The notes under the pieces are model-generated. The model did no database searches, was not told the DNA's origin, and saw nothing but the letters and a program-made list of their open reading frames with translations. A program made the translations under genes and the position numbers. DNA of 64,000 nt from Cupriavidus pauculus (lineage in GTDB: Bacteria > Pseudomonadota > Gammaproteobacteria > Burkholderiales > Burkholderiaceae). The stretch spans positions 62,001-126,000 of the forward strand of contig NZ_PJRP01000004.1 in assembly GCF_002858765.1 (NCBI RefSeq), in the 5' to 3' direction. This document shows, one piece after another, positions 51,698-61,383 of the stretch (the first letter of the stretch is position 1; each line of letters starts with the position of its first letter).

Positions 51698-52654
51698 TCA
51701 ATATCCGCGCGCGGGATCAATGGTGTTGTCTGGCGATTCGTCGCGGGAGACGCGAATAATGTTCTCCGCAATCTGCGTTGCCGCCGATGACGGGATGGCC
51801 ACCGAAGCCAGGTGCGGGGTGATCAGCACGTTCGGCATGCTCCACAGGGGATCCCCGGCAGGCAAAGGTTCGCGCTCGAAAACATCCAGGGTCGCACCAC
51901 CAATGTGGCCATTCTGGAGCAGCTCTGTCAGCGCGGCCTGATCTACCAGGGCGCCCCGGGCAACATTGATAAAAGCCGCTCCGCGAGGCAACCGCTCCAG
52001 TCGCCTGCGATTCAGAATGCCTGCCGTCTGAGGCGTCAGCGGCAGCATGACGACGACAATTTCGGCCTGTTCCAGCACGGTGTCGAGGGTGTCCAACCCT
52101 GAAAAGCACTTCACGCCCTCAATTTGCGCAGGGCTGCGCGACCAGCCAAGCACCTTGAACCCTTGGCGTTGTAGTTCGTGGGCCGCCTTCGCGCCCAATT
52201 GACCGAGGCCCAGCACCGCGACGCGAATGTCTTCCGGAGACCGGGGATGGCGGTATGCCCATTCACCCCGCCGCTGTGCCTGCTCGAAGTAAGGAATGTC
52301 CCGGGCATGCCGGAGCACAGAGAACAGCACGTACCCCGCCATCATGCGAGCCATCTGCGGATCCGTGAGTCGCGTGATCGGAATGCCTGAGGGAAGGTCT
52401 TGCCGCTGCACCAGCGAATCGACGCCCGCCCCAAGATTGACGATCAGCCGCAGGTTGGTCATCCCAGAAAAGAAATCTTGTGGCGGTTTCCAGGCGAGCA
52501 CGTAGTGAATATCGGAGGGCCGTGTGATCTCGCTCGAATGGACCACCTTCAGCTTCGGAAGCTGGGCCTGGAGCGCGCGCTTCCACGTATCGAAGTCGTC
52601 GAACGCGCTGTAGAAGGCCATCGCGCCTGATGGAGTGGCTTCAGATATAGTCAT
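51698..52654 (-). CDS. D-2-hydroxyacid dehydrogenase (GhrA-like)
   Basis: The protein has the NAD-binding Rossmann motif AVLGLGQLGAKAA, and the catalytic Arg, Glu and His in NVARGALVDQ, DVFEREPLP and ITPHLAS. The overall style is that of glyoxylate/hydroxypyruvate reductase A. ATG 52654 gives 318 residues; ATG 52621 would start at MAFYSAF, nearer the usual GhrA start. It is the last of a minus-strand run beginning at the ABC ATPase gene and probably reduces a 2-oxoacid intermediate of the pathway. Confidence 0.88.
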   Translation of the reverse strand: MTISEATPSGAMAFYSAFDDFDTWKRALQAQLPKLKVVHSSEITRPSDIHYVLAWKPPQDFFSGMTNLRLIVNLGAGVDSLVQRQDLPSGIPITRLTDPQMARMMAGYVLFSVLRHARDIPYFEQAQRRGEWAYRHPRSPEDIRVAVLGLGQLGAKAAHELQRQGFKVLGWSRSPAQIEGVKCFSGLDTLDTVLEQAEIVVVMLPLTPQTAGILNRRRLERLPRGAAFINVARGALVDQAALTELLQNGHIGGATLDVFEREPLPAGDPLWSMPNVLITPHLASVAIPSSAATQIAENIIRVSRDESPDNTIDPARGY

Positions 52655-52732
52655 CTTGATAACCGCTTTAAGAGAGATGGTAAGGATGCGGCAAATTTTC
52701 ACACTGCAATCACGCCGCGTCCGAATATCAAA

Positions 52733-53200
52733 TCAGGTCGCTGTTTTTCCCTTTTGGACCAGTCGCGCGACAGCCTCGATGGCAAATTCGTAACCGTCGC
52801 CCCCCAGCCCGGCGATCACGCCATCCGCCACTTTGGAAATATAGGAATGATGGCGGAACGACTCACGCTTCCAAATGTTGCTCATATGGGTTTCAACGAT
52901 CTTGCCGGGAAACGCCAGCAAGGCGTCGAGGATCGGAATCGAAGAGTACGTGAGGCCGGCTGCATTGATGACAATGCCGTCCGCCACGCCGCGCGCTTCC
53001 TGGATCCAGTCGACCAATTGTCCCTCATAATTCGACTGAAGGAAGCGAAGCTCGGCATTCAGGGAGGCGGCCTTTTGCTCGCATCGTGACTGCAAGACCG
53101 GAAAGCTGTCGCTGCCATACGTCTTGTTGGCGTCGAGACCGTAAAGATTGGCGTTTGGGCCGTTCAGAAACCAGATGGTGATCTTCTTGCTCACGTTCAA
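52733..53200 (-). CDS. Type II 3-dehydroquinase homologue with altered active site
   Basis: The 155-residue protein has the AroQ fold markers LNGPNANLYG (12-21), VINAAGLTYSS (77-87), ETHMSNI (103-109) and FRHHSYIS. Tyr28, Asn79, His105 and Arg116 of the family are in place, but the catalytic Arg of the flexible loop (LNGPNLNLLGxRE) is Asp23, and the His of NAAAYTHTS is Tyr85. Dehydroquinase activity is therefore doubtful. It sits in a run with a GST, a quinone oxidoreductase and a 2-hydroxyacid dehydrogenase, implying a catabolic role. A related but different reaction is inferred. Confidence 0.82.
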   Translation of the reverse strand: MNVSKKITIWFLNGPNANLYGLDANKTYGSDSFPVLQSRCEQKAASLNAELRFLQSNYEGQLVDWIQEARGVADGIVINAAGLTYSSIPILDALLAFPGKIVETHMSNIWKRESFRHHSYISKVADGVIAGLGGDGYEFAIEAVARLVQKGKTAT

Positions 53201-53210
53201 ACCTTATCTC

Positions 53211-53831
53211 TTAACCTTCATGGGGACGGGTGGCCTGCATGGCGGGCAGCTTTTGAAAGACCTCGTCCCATCGTGCCGCATTGCGATACTGGGAACGCCA
53301 CGCAACTTCGGGAAACCGAAAGTCCAGGTAGCCCAGCGCGCAACCGATCGTGATCTCACCGATGGTGGGCTGCTCTACCACGAGTTCTGACGCGATGGTG
53401 TCGATGGTGTCGAGGCAGGCGTGGACCTTCGTGAGTTGCGCTTCGCGCCACGTTTGCCACTGGATCTCCTCGGGACGCGCCGTTCTTTCGTAGCGCGCCA
53501 GGAGTGCGGCGTCGAGAAGCCCATCGCCGAGCGCTTGGCGGCTCAGGGCGGTCCATCTGGCGGGGCCGGAGGCGGGAAAGATGTTGGCCGCGTCACCCCG
53601 GCTCGCCAGGTATTCGCAAATGACCCGGCTGTCGTACAGGGCGTGGCCATCCTCTAGGATCAGCGTCGGGACTTTGGCCAGCGGATTATGGGCCGCGATG
53701 CGCGCGTCGCGCCGCACCGGATGAGCGGCGCTATCCAGCAACGCGATGGACTCGGACTGTCCAGTCAAATGTGCGCACACCATGACCTTGCGCACGAAAG
53801 GCGAGGTTGGAGCAAAGAGTAGTTTCAGCAT
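53211..53831 (-). CDS. Glutathione S-transferase
   Basis: The 206-residue protein has the N-terminal thioredoxin-like domain (LLFAPTSPFVRKVMVCAHLT, LAKVPTLILEDGHALYDSRV) with the cis-Pro and Ser/Asp glutathione contacts, and an all-helical C-terminal domain. It may conjugate or isomerise a pathway intermediate. It starts 15 bases after the quinone oxidoreductase gene and ends 10 bases before the AroQ-like gene, so it is in the same transcript. Confidence 0.9.
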   Translation of the reverse strand: MLKLLFAPTSPFVRKVMVCAHLTGQSESIALLDSAAHPVRRDARIAAHNPLAKVPTLILEDGHALYDSRVICEYLASRGDAANIFPASGPARWTALSRQALGDGLLDAALLARYERTARPEEIQWQTWREAQLTKVHACLDTIDTIASELVVEQPTIGEITIGCALGYLDFRFPEVAWRSQYRNAARWDEVFQKLPAMQATRPHEG

Positions 53832-53846
53832 GTTTTCGGCAAGTTC

Positions 53847-54863
53847 TTAGTGGGATGGCCGATGTTCGGGGATCAGGACCAGTTTTCCGAAAACCTTGCC
53901 GCTGTCCAGCAACTCGTGGGACGCGATGGCCTCCGCGAGCGGAAAGGTGGCGTGGACACGCGGCTTGACGCGTGCGTTGTTTAGTAGCGGGATGACATGG
54001 CGACGAAGGCTCTGGGCCATTCGGGTCTTCTCGTATTGGCTCTGCGGGCGCATGGTGGACGAATGAAGGCTCACTTGGCGCTGCATCAGCGTCAGTAGTT
54101 CGACATTGATCGCCGAACCCTGCATGAAGGACAAACTCACATGGCGGCCGCCGAATGCCATGGCGGCAAGATTGCGACGGACATAATCGCCGCCGACGAT
54201 ATCGAGTACCACATCGACACCGCGGCCATCGGTGTACTTCAAACAAGCTTCTGTAAAATCAGTCGTCGGCCAATGGATCGTCGCATCGGCGCCCATGGCC
54301 CGCAGTTCCGGGAACCGGCTCTCGTCGTTATCCGTGACAATGACGGTCGCGCCGGCAGCGTGAGCCATGCGAATCGCAAGGGTGCCGATGCCACCGGCTG
54401 CGCCGTGGATCAGCGCGGTTTCACCCATGGCCAAGCGGCCCAGCTCGAACAGGTTGTGCCACACGGTAAACAGCCCTTCGGGCAAAGCCGCAGCCTCGGC
54501 ATCGGAAAGCGTACTGGGCACGATGAAGGACTGATCTACCGGCGCCGTACACCAAGGCGCATAGCCACCGCCGGGCACGAGGCTCATCAGCCTCTTCCCC
54601 ATTAGTTGACGGTCCACACCCGGGCCACAGTCGACCACTTCTCCGCAGACTTCCAAGCCAAGCACGTCGGTGACGCCGGGAGCCGGCTTCGCGATACCTT
54701 GACGCTGCATGATGTCGGGGCGGTTCACCCCTGCTGCGCGTACGCGCAGCAGGACTTCGCCAGCCCCCGGTTCGGGCATGGGGCGCTCGGTCAGCGTCAA
54801 GACACTGGCGTCACCCGGTTCACGGGCAATGATGGCTCGCATGGAGCTGGGAAGATTGGACAT
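53847..54863 (-). CDS. NAD(P)H-quinone oxidoreductase (PIG3-like MDR)
   Basis: The 338-residue zinc-free MDR protein has RAAGVNRPDIMQRQG, ALPEGLFTVWHNLFELGRLA and GAAGGIGTLAIRMAHAAGAT of the PIG3/TP53I3 group, and ends GKLVLIPEH. It is distinct from the enzyme at 50606. It probably reduces a quinone or enone formed by upstream steps. Position: second gene of the run after the ABC ATPase, 70 bases away. Confidence 0.9.
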   Translation of the reverse strand: MSNLPSSMRAIIAREPGDASVLTLTERPMPEPGAGEVLLRVRAAGVNRPDIMQRQGIAKPAPGVTDVLGLEVCGEVVDCGPGVDRQLMGKRLMSLVPGGGYAPWCTAPVDQSFIVPSTLSDAEAAALPEGLFTVWHNLFELGRLAMGETALIHGAAGGIGTLAIRMAHAAGATVIVTDNDESRFPELRAMGADATIHWPTTDFTEACLKYTDGRGVDVVLDIVGGDYVRRNLAAMAFGGRHVSLSFMQGSAINVELLTLMQRQVSLHSSTMRPQSQYEKTRMAQSLRRHVIPLLNNARVKPRVHATFPLAEAIASHELLDSGKVFGKLVLIPEHRPSH

Positions 54864-54933
54864 GGGTGGGTTCTCTCAGACCGAGTTGTCGTGCGCCTTG
54901 GGGGCACTCTTGCTTTTGTGGCTGCCTTTGTGG

Positions 54934-56097
54934 CTATGGGCGCTTCTGCGGGCTAAAGATACTCACGCCCTCGTCAGGTAATGCCAGGCCAGCGACCGAG
55001 CCGATGGGCCATTGCTGGATGGCTTTCAGCCCCGCACTGCGCACGGTGACGATCTGACGCGCAGTCGTTGGAATTTCGACGTCCACGAACGTATTGATGT
55101 GGTCGCCTTGATAGACGTGGTGGATCACCGTACCGCTTAACACCGATTCAGGATGCAGGTTTTCGAGCCTGATGTGTTCTGGACGGACATAAACGTCCAG
55201 CCTTTCACCGTCATGCGAGGTGTCCGCGAGGCGGGAATGTGGGAAGCTGATAAGCCCGGAGCCCAGACGCAGTTGCACGTCCGTCGCCGTCTGGCCGTGA
55301 AAATGCCCTGGCAGGATATTCACGTCCCCAAGGAACGACGCCACAAACGGGTCTTGTGGGTTTTGATATAGATCGGCTGGAGGCGCGATCTGCCTGATGA
55401 CGCCGTTCGACATCACCGCGATGCGGTCTGACATGGCCAGCGCCTCGCCCTGATCGTGTGTGACGAATACGGTGGTCAGGCCCAGGCGGCGCTGGATCTC
55501 CCGAATTTCCACCTGCATGGCGCCGCGCAGGTTCTTGTCCAAGGCAGAGAAGGGCTCATCCAGCAGCAGCACCTTGGGCTGAATGACCAGCGCTCGCGCT
55601 AGCGCCACGCGCTGCTGCTGACCGCCTGAGAGTTCTCGTGGCTTGCGGTGCCCGAGACCGTGGAGCTTCACCAACTCCATCGCCTGTTTGACACGTTGTG
55701 CGATTTCGTCCTTGCCAACTCCCCGCATCCGCAGACCATAGCCAATATTGCGCTCGACGGTCATGTGGGGAAAAAGCGCGTAGTTCTGGAAGACGATGCC
55801 GATCTGCCGCTTGTGCGCAGGCTCGCAGGTGACCGGCTGCCCATCGATGAAAATTTCGCCGGTATCGGCTTCGGCAAATCCGGCGATGAGGTTGAGAAGC
55901 GTCGTCTTTCCGCAGCCGGATGGACCGAGCAGGGTGAGGAACTCCCCGGATCGTATCTTCAGCGAGAGTTCGTGTAGCACGATGTGATCGTGATATTTCT
56001 TGACCACCCGCTCCAGGCTCACCGCAGTAGGGGGCTGTACGTGGTGTTGCTGTACGTGATTTGACTGCACGGCAGGCGCTGAGTTGGCTACGTTCAT
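54934..56097 (-). CDS. ABC transporter ATPase (PotA/FbpC type)
   Basis: The 387-residue protein has Walker A GPSGCGKTT (58-66), Q loop VFQNYALFPHMTV, signature LSGGQ (156-160), Walker B VLLLDEP (176-182), switch His in FVTHDQGEAL, and a C-terminal TOBE domain (YVRPEHIRL). It powers uptake of polyamine-, iron- or opine-like solutes. A longer frame upstream (from 56505) is Arg/Pro-rich noise. No permease is adjacent; the PotD-like binding protein at the window end is a likely partner. Confidence 0.88.
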   Translation of the reverse strand: MNVANSAPAVQSNHVQQHHVQPPTAVSLERVVKKYHDHIVLHELSLKIRSGEFLTLLGPSGCGKTTLLNLIAGFAEADTGEIFIDGQPVTCEPAHKRQIGIVFQNYALFPHMTVERNIGYGLRMRGVGKDEIAQRVKQAMELVKLHGLGHRKPRELSGGQQQRVALARALVIQPKVLLLDEPFSALDKNLRGAMQVEIREIQRRLGLTTVFVTHDQGEALAMSDRIAVMSNGVIRQIAPPADLYQNPQDPFVASFLGDVNILPGHFHGQTATDVQLRLGSGLISFPHSRLADTSHDGERLDVYVRPEHIRLENLHPESVLSGTVIHHVYQGDHINTFVDVEIPTTARQIVTVRSAGLKAIQQWPIGSVAGLALPDEGVSIFSPQKRP

Positions 56098-56505
56098 AGT
56101 TGTGCGGAGAGTGAGAAGTATGCCGAGCTCCAGGCGATGGCCTCGTGACATGTAAGGCAGCGCTGGTACTGGCATTGAGAATAAGGCAAACCACCTGAAT
56201 CGGGTCTTTGCAGAAACTGATGATGTCCCTCGGAAAAACCGAAAGCCCCCGGGGAGGGAGCGGGGCGCATGCGAGGCGTTGATGAGGTCTTGTGGTGCAC
56301 GGTACGGCAGGACGGCGCGACATCTTTTGGCCGACGCTTTACTTTTTCCTAAGTCATGAGTCTGAAAAACGTGATTCTCAAACGGCCGCGGCTTTATCAA
56401 ACTGACTCCATCGATGTGCGATGTCTCCAAGGCGCTAACGCGCCGAAATGTCGATGTCTCCGTACCGGTGCGACTGGCCGGGGCGGCTATTCCTAGGAAG
56501 ATCAA
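56098..56505. other. Divergent intergenic region
   Basis: These 408 bases separate the ABC ATPase and the flavin monooxygenase. They must hold promoters for both. The long minus-strand frame here is an open extension of the ATPase gene and not coding. No clear operator is seen. Confidence 0.4.
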
Positions 56506-57759
56506 ATGTCAGTGGAAAAAATCAACACTGTGGTGGTCGGCGCTGGCCAGGCGGGCATTGCCATGAGTGAACATCTTGCGCAGATGGGTGTGCAGCACGT
56601 CGTACTGGAACGAAGTCGTATCGCAGAGCGCTGGCGTTCGGAACGCTGGGATTCTCTGGTCGCGAATGGGCCTGCATGGCACGACCGCTTTCCTGGAATG
56701 AAATTCGAAGGGATTTCCCCGGAGACTTTCCCGGCGAAAGAACGCATGGCTCAGTATTTCGAGGCCTACGCCGCGATGCTGAAGGCGCCGGTCCGCACCG
56801 GCGTGGAAGTCAGGCAGGTCGAACGGCATCCAGGACGTCCCGGCTTCAAGATTACGACATCGGATGGCGTAATCGAGGCACAGAATGTTGTTGCGGCAAC
56901 CGGCCCATTCCAGACGCCGGCCTATCCGAGAATCGTGCCTGAGAGCGAAAGAATTCAGCAGCTGCATTCCTCTGCTTACAAGAATCCGAGCCAACTGGCG
57001 AATGGCGGGGTGCTTGTGGTGGGCGCTGGCGCTTCTGGCTCACAGATTGCGGAAGAGTTGCGTCAGGCCGGCAAGACGGTTTATCTCTCAGTGGGCGAAC
57101 ATTACCGCCCGCCGCGCGCGTATCGTGGCCGCGATTATTGCTGGTGGCTCGGTGCGCTGGGCCTGTGGGATGAGGTGAGGGTTCGCCCAAAGAAGGCACA
57201 CGTCGCCTTCGCCGTGAGCGGATATGAGGGGGGTAAGACCGTCGATTTCCGCCGCCTGGCGCACTCGGGCATCAACTTGGTCGGCCTGACCCAATCGTAC
57301 GAGAATGGCGTCATGACTTTCGAGCCGGGTCTGATCGAGAACATCGCCGAAGGCGACCGCGCTTACTTTGACGTGCTGCGCGAAGCGGATGCCTATATCG
57401 AAGAGAATGGCTTGGCGTTTCCTCCGGAACCTGACGCCTGGGAACTGCTATCGGATCCGGAGTGCCTCAAGAACCCGATTCTCAGTCTCAACTTGGCGGA
57501 AGCTGGCATCACGACGATTCTCTGGGCTACCGGTTTTAAGTTCAATTTCAACTGGCTCAACGTGAAGAACGCCTTCGACGAAAAGGGTGACCCGTTTCAC
57601 AAGCGGGGCATCTCTGCGGAAAGTGGCGTCTATTTCCTCGGCCTTCCGAATTTGGTCAACCGGGCCTCCTCGTTCATCTATGGCGTCTGGCACGATGCCA
57701 AGTATATCGCTGACCACATCGTGCTCCAGAACGGATACATGACATACGAGCGGTCATGA
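56506..57759 (+). CDS. Flavin-containing monooxygenase-like oxidoreductase (CzcO type)
   Basis: The 417-residue protein has two dinucleotide motifs, VVVGAGQAGIAMSEHLA (FAD) and VLVVGAGASGSQIAEELRQA (NADPH), and the intermediate WRSERWDSLV and ATGPFQTPAYP of class B monooxygenase relatives. It should oxygenate a nucleophilic N or S, or a ketone, with NADPH. AGGAAG precedes the ATG. The 2-hydroxyacid oxidase gene follows 100 bases later. Its substrate presumably enters through the ABC system. Confidence 0.88.
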   Translation: MSVEKINTVVVGAGQAGIAMSEHLAQMGVQHVVLERSRIAERWRSERWDSLVANGPAWHDRFPGMKFEGISPETFPAKERMAQYFEAYAAMLKAPVRTGVEVRQVERHPGRPGFKITTSDGVIEAQNVVAATGPFQTPAYPRIVPESERIQQLHSSAYKNPSQLANGGVLVVGAGASGSQIAEELRQAGKTVYLSVGEHYRPPRAYRGRDYCWWLGALGLWDEVRVRPKKAHVAFAVSGYEGGKTVDFRRLAHSGINLVGLTQSYENGVMTFEPGLIENIAEGDRAYFDVLREADAYIEENGLAFPPEPDAWELLSDPECLKNPILSLNLAEAGITTILWATGFKFNFNWLNVKNAFDEKGDPFHKRGISAESGVYFLGLPNLVNRASSFIYGVWHDAKYIADHIVLQNGYMTYERS

Positions 57760-57859
57760 GGCGGCTCATACGACCGCATGGTGATCGCTGGTCGTACTGA
57801 AATATATGGACGGGCTGCCCGATCAGGGGCAGCTCTTGGCTCTTATTCAGGGAAAATCT

Positions 57860-59002
57860 ATGGGCGAGATGACGTGCATTGAAGACTTGCGCAGGTTGGC
57901 GAGAAAGCGCGTGCCGCGCATGTTCTACGATTACGTTGATGGCGGCTCATGGACAGAATATACCTACCGTGCCAACGAAGCGGATTTCCAACGCATTGAA
58001 TTTCGCCAGCGCGTGGCCGTCGACATCACCGAGCGCAGCACGGCCAGCACCATGGTGGGCCAGCCGGTCAGTATGCCGGTCGCGATTGCGCCTACCGGAT
58101 TGGCTGGCATGCAACACGCCGACGGAGAAATTCTGGCTGCGCGCGCGGCCAAGCAACACGGCGTCCCATTCACCTTGTCCACCATGAGCATCTGTTCACT
58201 GGAGGCGGTGGCAGAAGCGACCGGGCGCCATCCGTTTTGGTTCCAGTTGTACGTACTGCGCGACAGGGAGTTTGTGGAAAACTTGATCGATCGTGCGAAG
58301 AATGCCAACTGTTCCGCGTTGGTGGTCACGATGGACCTACAGGTCTTCGGCCAGCGCCATAAGGATAAGAAAAACGGCCTGTCCACGCCGCCCAAGCCCA
58401 CCTTGCGCAATCTTTTGAACATGGCAAGCAAGCCACGTTGGTGCATCGGCATGTTGGCGACCAAGCACCGTCAGTTTGGCAATATCCTCGGGCACGCCAA
58501 GGGCGTCGATAATATTGACTCACTGGTGGAGTGGACTCAGGAGCAGTTCGATCCGCGTCTGTCCTGGCAAGATGTCGAATGGATCAAAAAGAAGTGGGGC
58601 GGAAAGCTGATCGTCAAGGGCATCCAGGATCCCGAGGATGCGCGGCTTGCGGTGGCAAGCGGTGCTGACGCCATCATCGTATCCAACCATGGTGGGCGAC
58701 AACTGGATGGTGCGGCGTCTTCGATCTCCACGCTACCACGCATCGTGGATGCTCTTGGGCAACGGGTGGAAGTCCATATGGATGGCGGCATCCGCTCGGG
58801 GCAGGATGTTCTCAAAGCCATCGCACTCGGAGCACGGGGCACGTATATTGGTCGCGCAATGATGTATGGCCTAGGCGCCCTCGGCGAGCAGGGTGTTGCC
58901 ACCGTCTTGAGCATCATTCATAAGGAACTCGATCTCTCGATGGCTTTCTGCGGGAAGACGGATATTCAGGTGGTTGATCGCAGCATATTGCTGACGAAAT
59001 GA
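57860..59002 (+). CDS. FMN-dependent L-2-hydroxyacid oxidase/dehydrogenase (LldD family)
   Basis: The 380-residue TIM-barrel flavoprotein has RMFYDYVDGGSW, IAPTGLAGMQHADGE, FQLYVLRDREF, the catalytic His and Arg in SNHGGRQLDG and the phosphate-binding DGGIRSGQDVLKAIALGA, GRAMMYG. It oxidises an L-2-hydroxyacid such as lactate, mandelate or glycolate to the 2-oxoacid. AGGGA 7 bases before ATG 57860 favours it over 57806. It is downstream of the flavin monooxygenase, probably one transcript ending at the hairpin at 59005. Confidence 0.9.
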   Translation: MGEMTCIEDLRRLARKRVPRMFYDYVDGGSWTEYTYRANEADFQRIEFRQRVAVDITERSTASTMVGQPVSMPVAIAPTGLAGMQHADGEILAARAAKQHGVPFTLSTMSICSLEAVAEATGRHPFWFQLYVLRDREFVENLIDRAKNANCSALVVTMDLQVFGQRHKDKKNGLSTPPKPTLRNLLNMASKPRWCIGMLATKHRQFGNILGHAKGVDNIDSLVEWTQEQFDPRLSWQDVEWIKKKWGGKLIVKGIQDPEDARLAVASGADAIIVSNHGGRQLDGAASSISTLPRIVDALGQRVEVHMDGGIRSGQDVLKAIALGARGTYIGRAMMYGLGALGEQGVATVLSIIHKELDLSMAFCGKTDIQVVDRSILLTK

Positions 59003-59004
59003 AG

Positions 59005-59029
59005 GACGCTATCCGAGATAGCGTCTCTT
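59005..59029 (+). terminator. Hairpin terminator
   Basis: GACGCTATC and GATAGCGTC form a perfect 9-bp stem with loop CGA, followed by a short T/C run. It lies immediately after the 2-hydroxyacid oxidase stop. The T tract is weak. Confidence 0.65.
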
Positions 59030-59064
59030 CGGCGTAGTTCAGGAGTCGACGAGGGCATCAAAGA

Positions 59065-60240
59065 TCATTGGCAGAGAAAATCGATGAGACCTGCCAGCAT
59101 GCGATCGCAGGCTTCGATCTGCGCTAGATCCACATACTCGTCGGCCTTATGTGCGACTTCAATGCTTCCTGGTCCGCAGATTAAGACTGGCGTTTCGCTC
59201 CAACTCTGCTGGAACAGCCCCCCCTCGCTGCCATAGTCCACCTTGGCGCATGGGGTGCCGGGAGGGAGTAGCGAGGCGAGTACGCCGACTGCGGGAGAAT
59301 CCTCGGGGGTGTCCAGACTTGGATAACTGTTCGTCATCTGGATTTCCGGCAAGGGTGCCCCAGGATTCAATGCCTCATTTTTGACCCGTTCCTCTAGACG
59401 CTTCAGTATGCGCCTCAGGATTTTTTCGGGGTGATCGTCCGAGACGTTGCGAATCTCGAAACGGACTTCGCATTAGCTGGGGACGATGTTCAAGGCGCGC
59501 CCGCCTTGGATGACGCCGGCGTGGACGGTGCTATAGGGTACGCCGTAGCCCTCATCGCGTGGGCCGCTTTCGGCCAGTTCACGCTGAACGTCCCGTAGTG
59601 ACGCGACCAGATCGCTGGCCATATGGATGGCGTTGAAGAAACGGGGCGCCAAGCCTGAGTGGCCTGCCTGACCGCAGCAGATCGCCCGGTAGGCAGCCTT
59701 CCCTTTGTGACCGGTGCCGATCCGCATCAGGGTCGGTTCGCCGACAATGCACAGGTAGGGTGCAGGTAAGGTGTTTTCCAGGCGGCGAAGCAGATGGCGT
59801 ACGCCAACGCAGCCGATTTCTTCATCAAAGGACAGTGCCAACTGCAAGGGCCGCTGCAGCGGCCGCCGGGCGGCTGCCACCATCGCAGTGACGGCGCAGG
59901 CAACAAAGCCTTTCATATCGGCTGTGCCGCGTCCGTAGATACGGCCATCGCGGTGCGTTGCCTCAAAAGGGGGCGATGTCCAAGGCTGTCCTTCCACCGG
60001 TACCACATCGGTATGACCTGAAAGCAAGACGCCTGGGACGCCGGCTGGACCAACCGTCGCAAACAGATTGGATCGGCTGGGGTCCTGCGGATCCGGGGCG
60101 AGTATCGATTCGATACCGGCACCCGCTAGGACATCCTGAACTTTCTGGATGAGTGCGAGGTTCGGGGTGAGGGAAACCGACGGGAAAGCAATGAGCGTGT
60201 CCAGTAGGGCAACGCTTGGGGACGTGGTTCGATTGTCCAT
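59065..60240 (-). pseudogene. M20 deacetylase (ArgE-like) interrupted by an in-frame stop
   Basis: The first 255 codons (60240-59476) encode SGHTDVVPVEG, GRGTADMKGF, DEEIGCVG and GEPT with the metal and catalytic residues of ArgE/DapE peptidases, ending LNIVPS. A TAA follows at 59473-59475, and the same frame resumes CEVRFEIRN and continues to PVLICGPGSIEVAHKADEYV to the normal end at 59065, exactly where ArgE proteins continue. So a single nonsense codon, not a frameshift, splits a 391-residue gene. The truncated product lacks the last metal ligand. A sequencing error is possible. Confidence 0.85.
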
Positions 60241-60297
60241 CTTTGTCCTGGTTGATGGAGTACTTCCGCATATGGATTCATCGAGGAAGAAGACGCT

Positions 60298-61272
60298 TCA
60301 TGCCGCCGATCTGGGCGCCTCGGCCATATGCGGATCGAAGAAGCTAGGCGCGCTCATTCCGGGTATGTATTGATCAGAGATGTAGGCGCGACAGCGTTCC
60401 ATGAAGATTTTCGTCAGTCTGGATTGCTTCATCGGCTTGTAAGTCGCCAGGCCGAGCAGCATAGGTCGATGTGCGCCGGCAAGGCGGACACGTGCCATTC
60501 GTTTCCCATCAAGCGACTGATCGGATTTCGGACGTATGTTAAAGAGTCCGTAGCCAATGCCGTTAGCGACCAGGGCACGGACCACGTCGGTCGACTGCGA
60601 ACGCGCCGCGATGTTCGGTGTCACGCCGGCTTTTTCAAACAACGAGGCGAAATAGTCGCGGCTCATCGGCATATCGAGCAAGACGTAGGGTTCGGGCGCC
60701 AACTCTTCGAAGGAGACGATCTTCTGCTGTGCCAAGGGATGGACCTCGCTTACCAGGGCATATGGCGGCAGTGTCGCAAGGCTCTCGAACTGGATGTCAT
60801 CTTCCAGGCGCAGGTCGTAGGTGATCGCCATGTCGAGCTCTAGCGCATGGAGCTTGTTCATCAAGACCTCCTGGTTGCCTTCTACCATCTGCACGTCGAC
60901 CTTCTTAAAGGCCCGCGCAAAACCGAAGATGATCTCGGGTGCAATCATGGCGGTGAGTGACTGAAACACACCGACTCGCAAGGTGCCCTGGATGACGTCG
61001 CTGGAATCCGAGGCAATCTCATAGAGTTGGGACGACCGTCCGAGCATGTCTTCACAATGTTGTAGAACCAGCGAGCCGATGGTGGTAAGCCCAATGCCCT
61101 TGGACGGATGCCGAACGAAAAGCTGTGCGCCCAGTTCGGTCTCGATGTGCGCAATGGCTGCCGAGATCGATGGAGACGAAATATGAATCTGCGCTGACGC
61201 AGCGGCGATGCTGCCATGCTTCGCCGTTGCGACGAAATACTCCATCTGCCGTAGGGAAATGCGATTGAGCAT
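60298..61272 (-). CDS. LysR-family transcriptional regulator
   Basis: The 324-residue protein has the LysR helix-turn-helix at the N-terminus (SLRQMEYFVATAKHGSIAAA, then QIHISSPSISAAIAHIETEL) and the effector domain. It is 57 bases upstream of the deacetylase and follows DUF1028 and RidA genes on the same strand. It probably regulates these and the divergent ABC binding-protein operon. Confidence 0.9.
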   Translation of the reverse strand: MLNRISLRQMEYFVATAKHGSIAAASAQIHISSPSISAAIAHIETELGAQLFVRHPSKGIGLTTIGSLVLQHCEDMLGRSSQLYEIASDSSDVIQGTLRVGVFQSLTAMIAPEIIFGFARAFKKVDVQMVEGNQEVLMNKLHALELDMAITYDLRLEDDIQFESLATLPPYALVSEVHPLAQQKIVSFEELAPEPYVLLDMPMSRDYFASLFEKAGVTPNIAARSQSTDVVRALVANGIGYGLFNIRPKSDQSLDGKRMARVRLAGAHRPMLLGLATYKPMKQSRLTKIFMERCRAYISDQYIPGMSAPSFFDPHMAEAPRSAA

Positions 61273-61383
61273 GTCGAGATCGATAAGGAGGGGGGTACGA
61301 TCCAGTGTACTGGAGATCGTTGCCCCTTTCGATACCGACCTTCGGTCGGCGATGTCACGCTGTCGTTTGGTGCGTCGCAGCGC

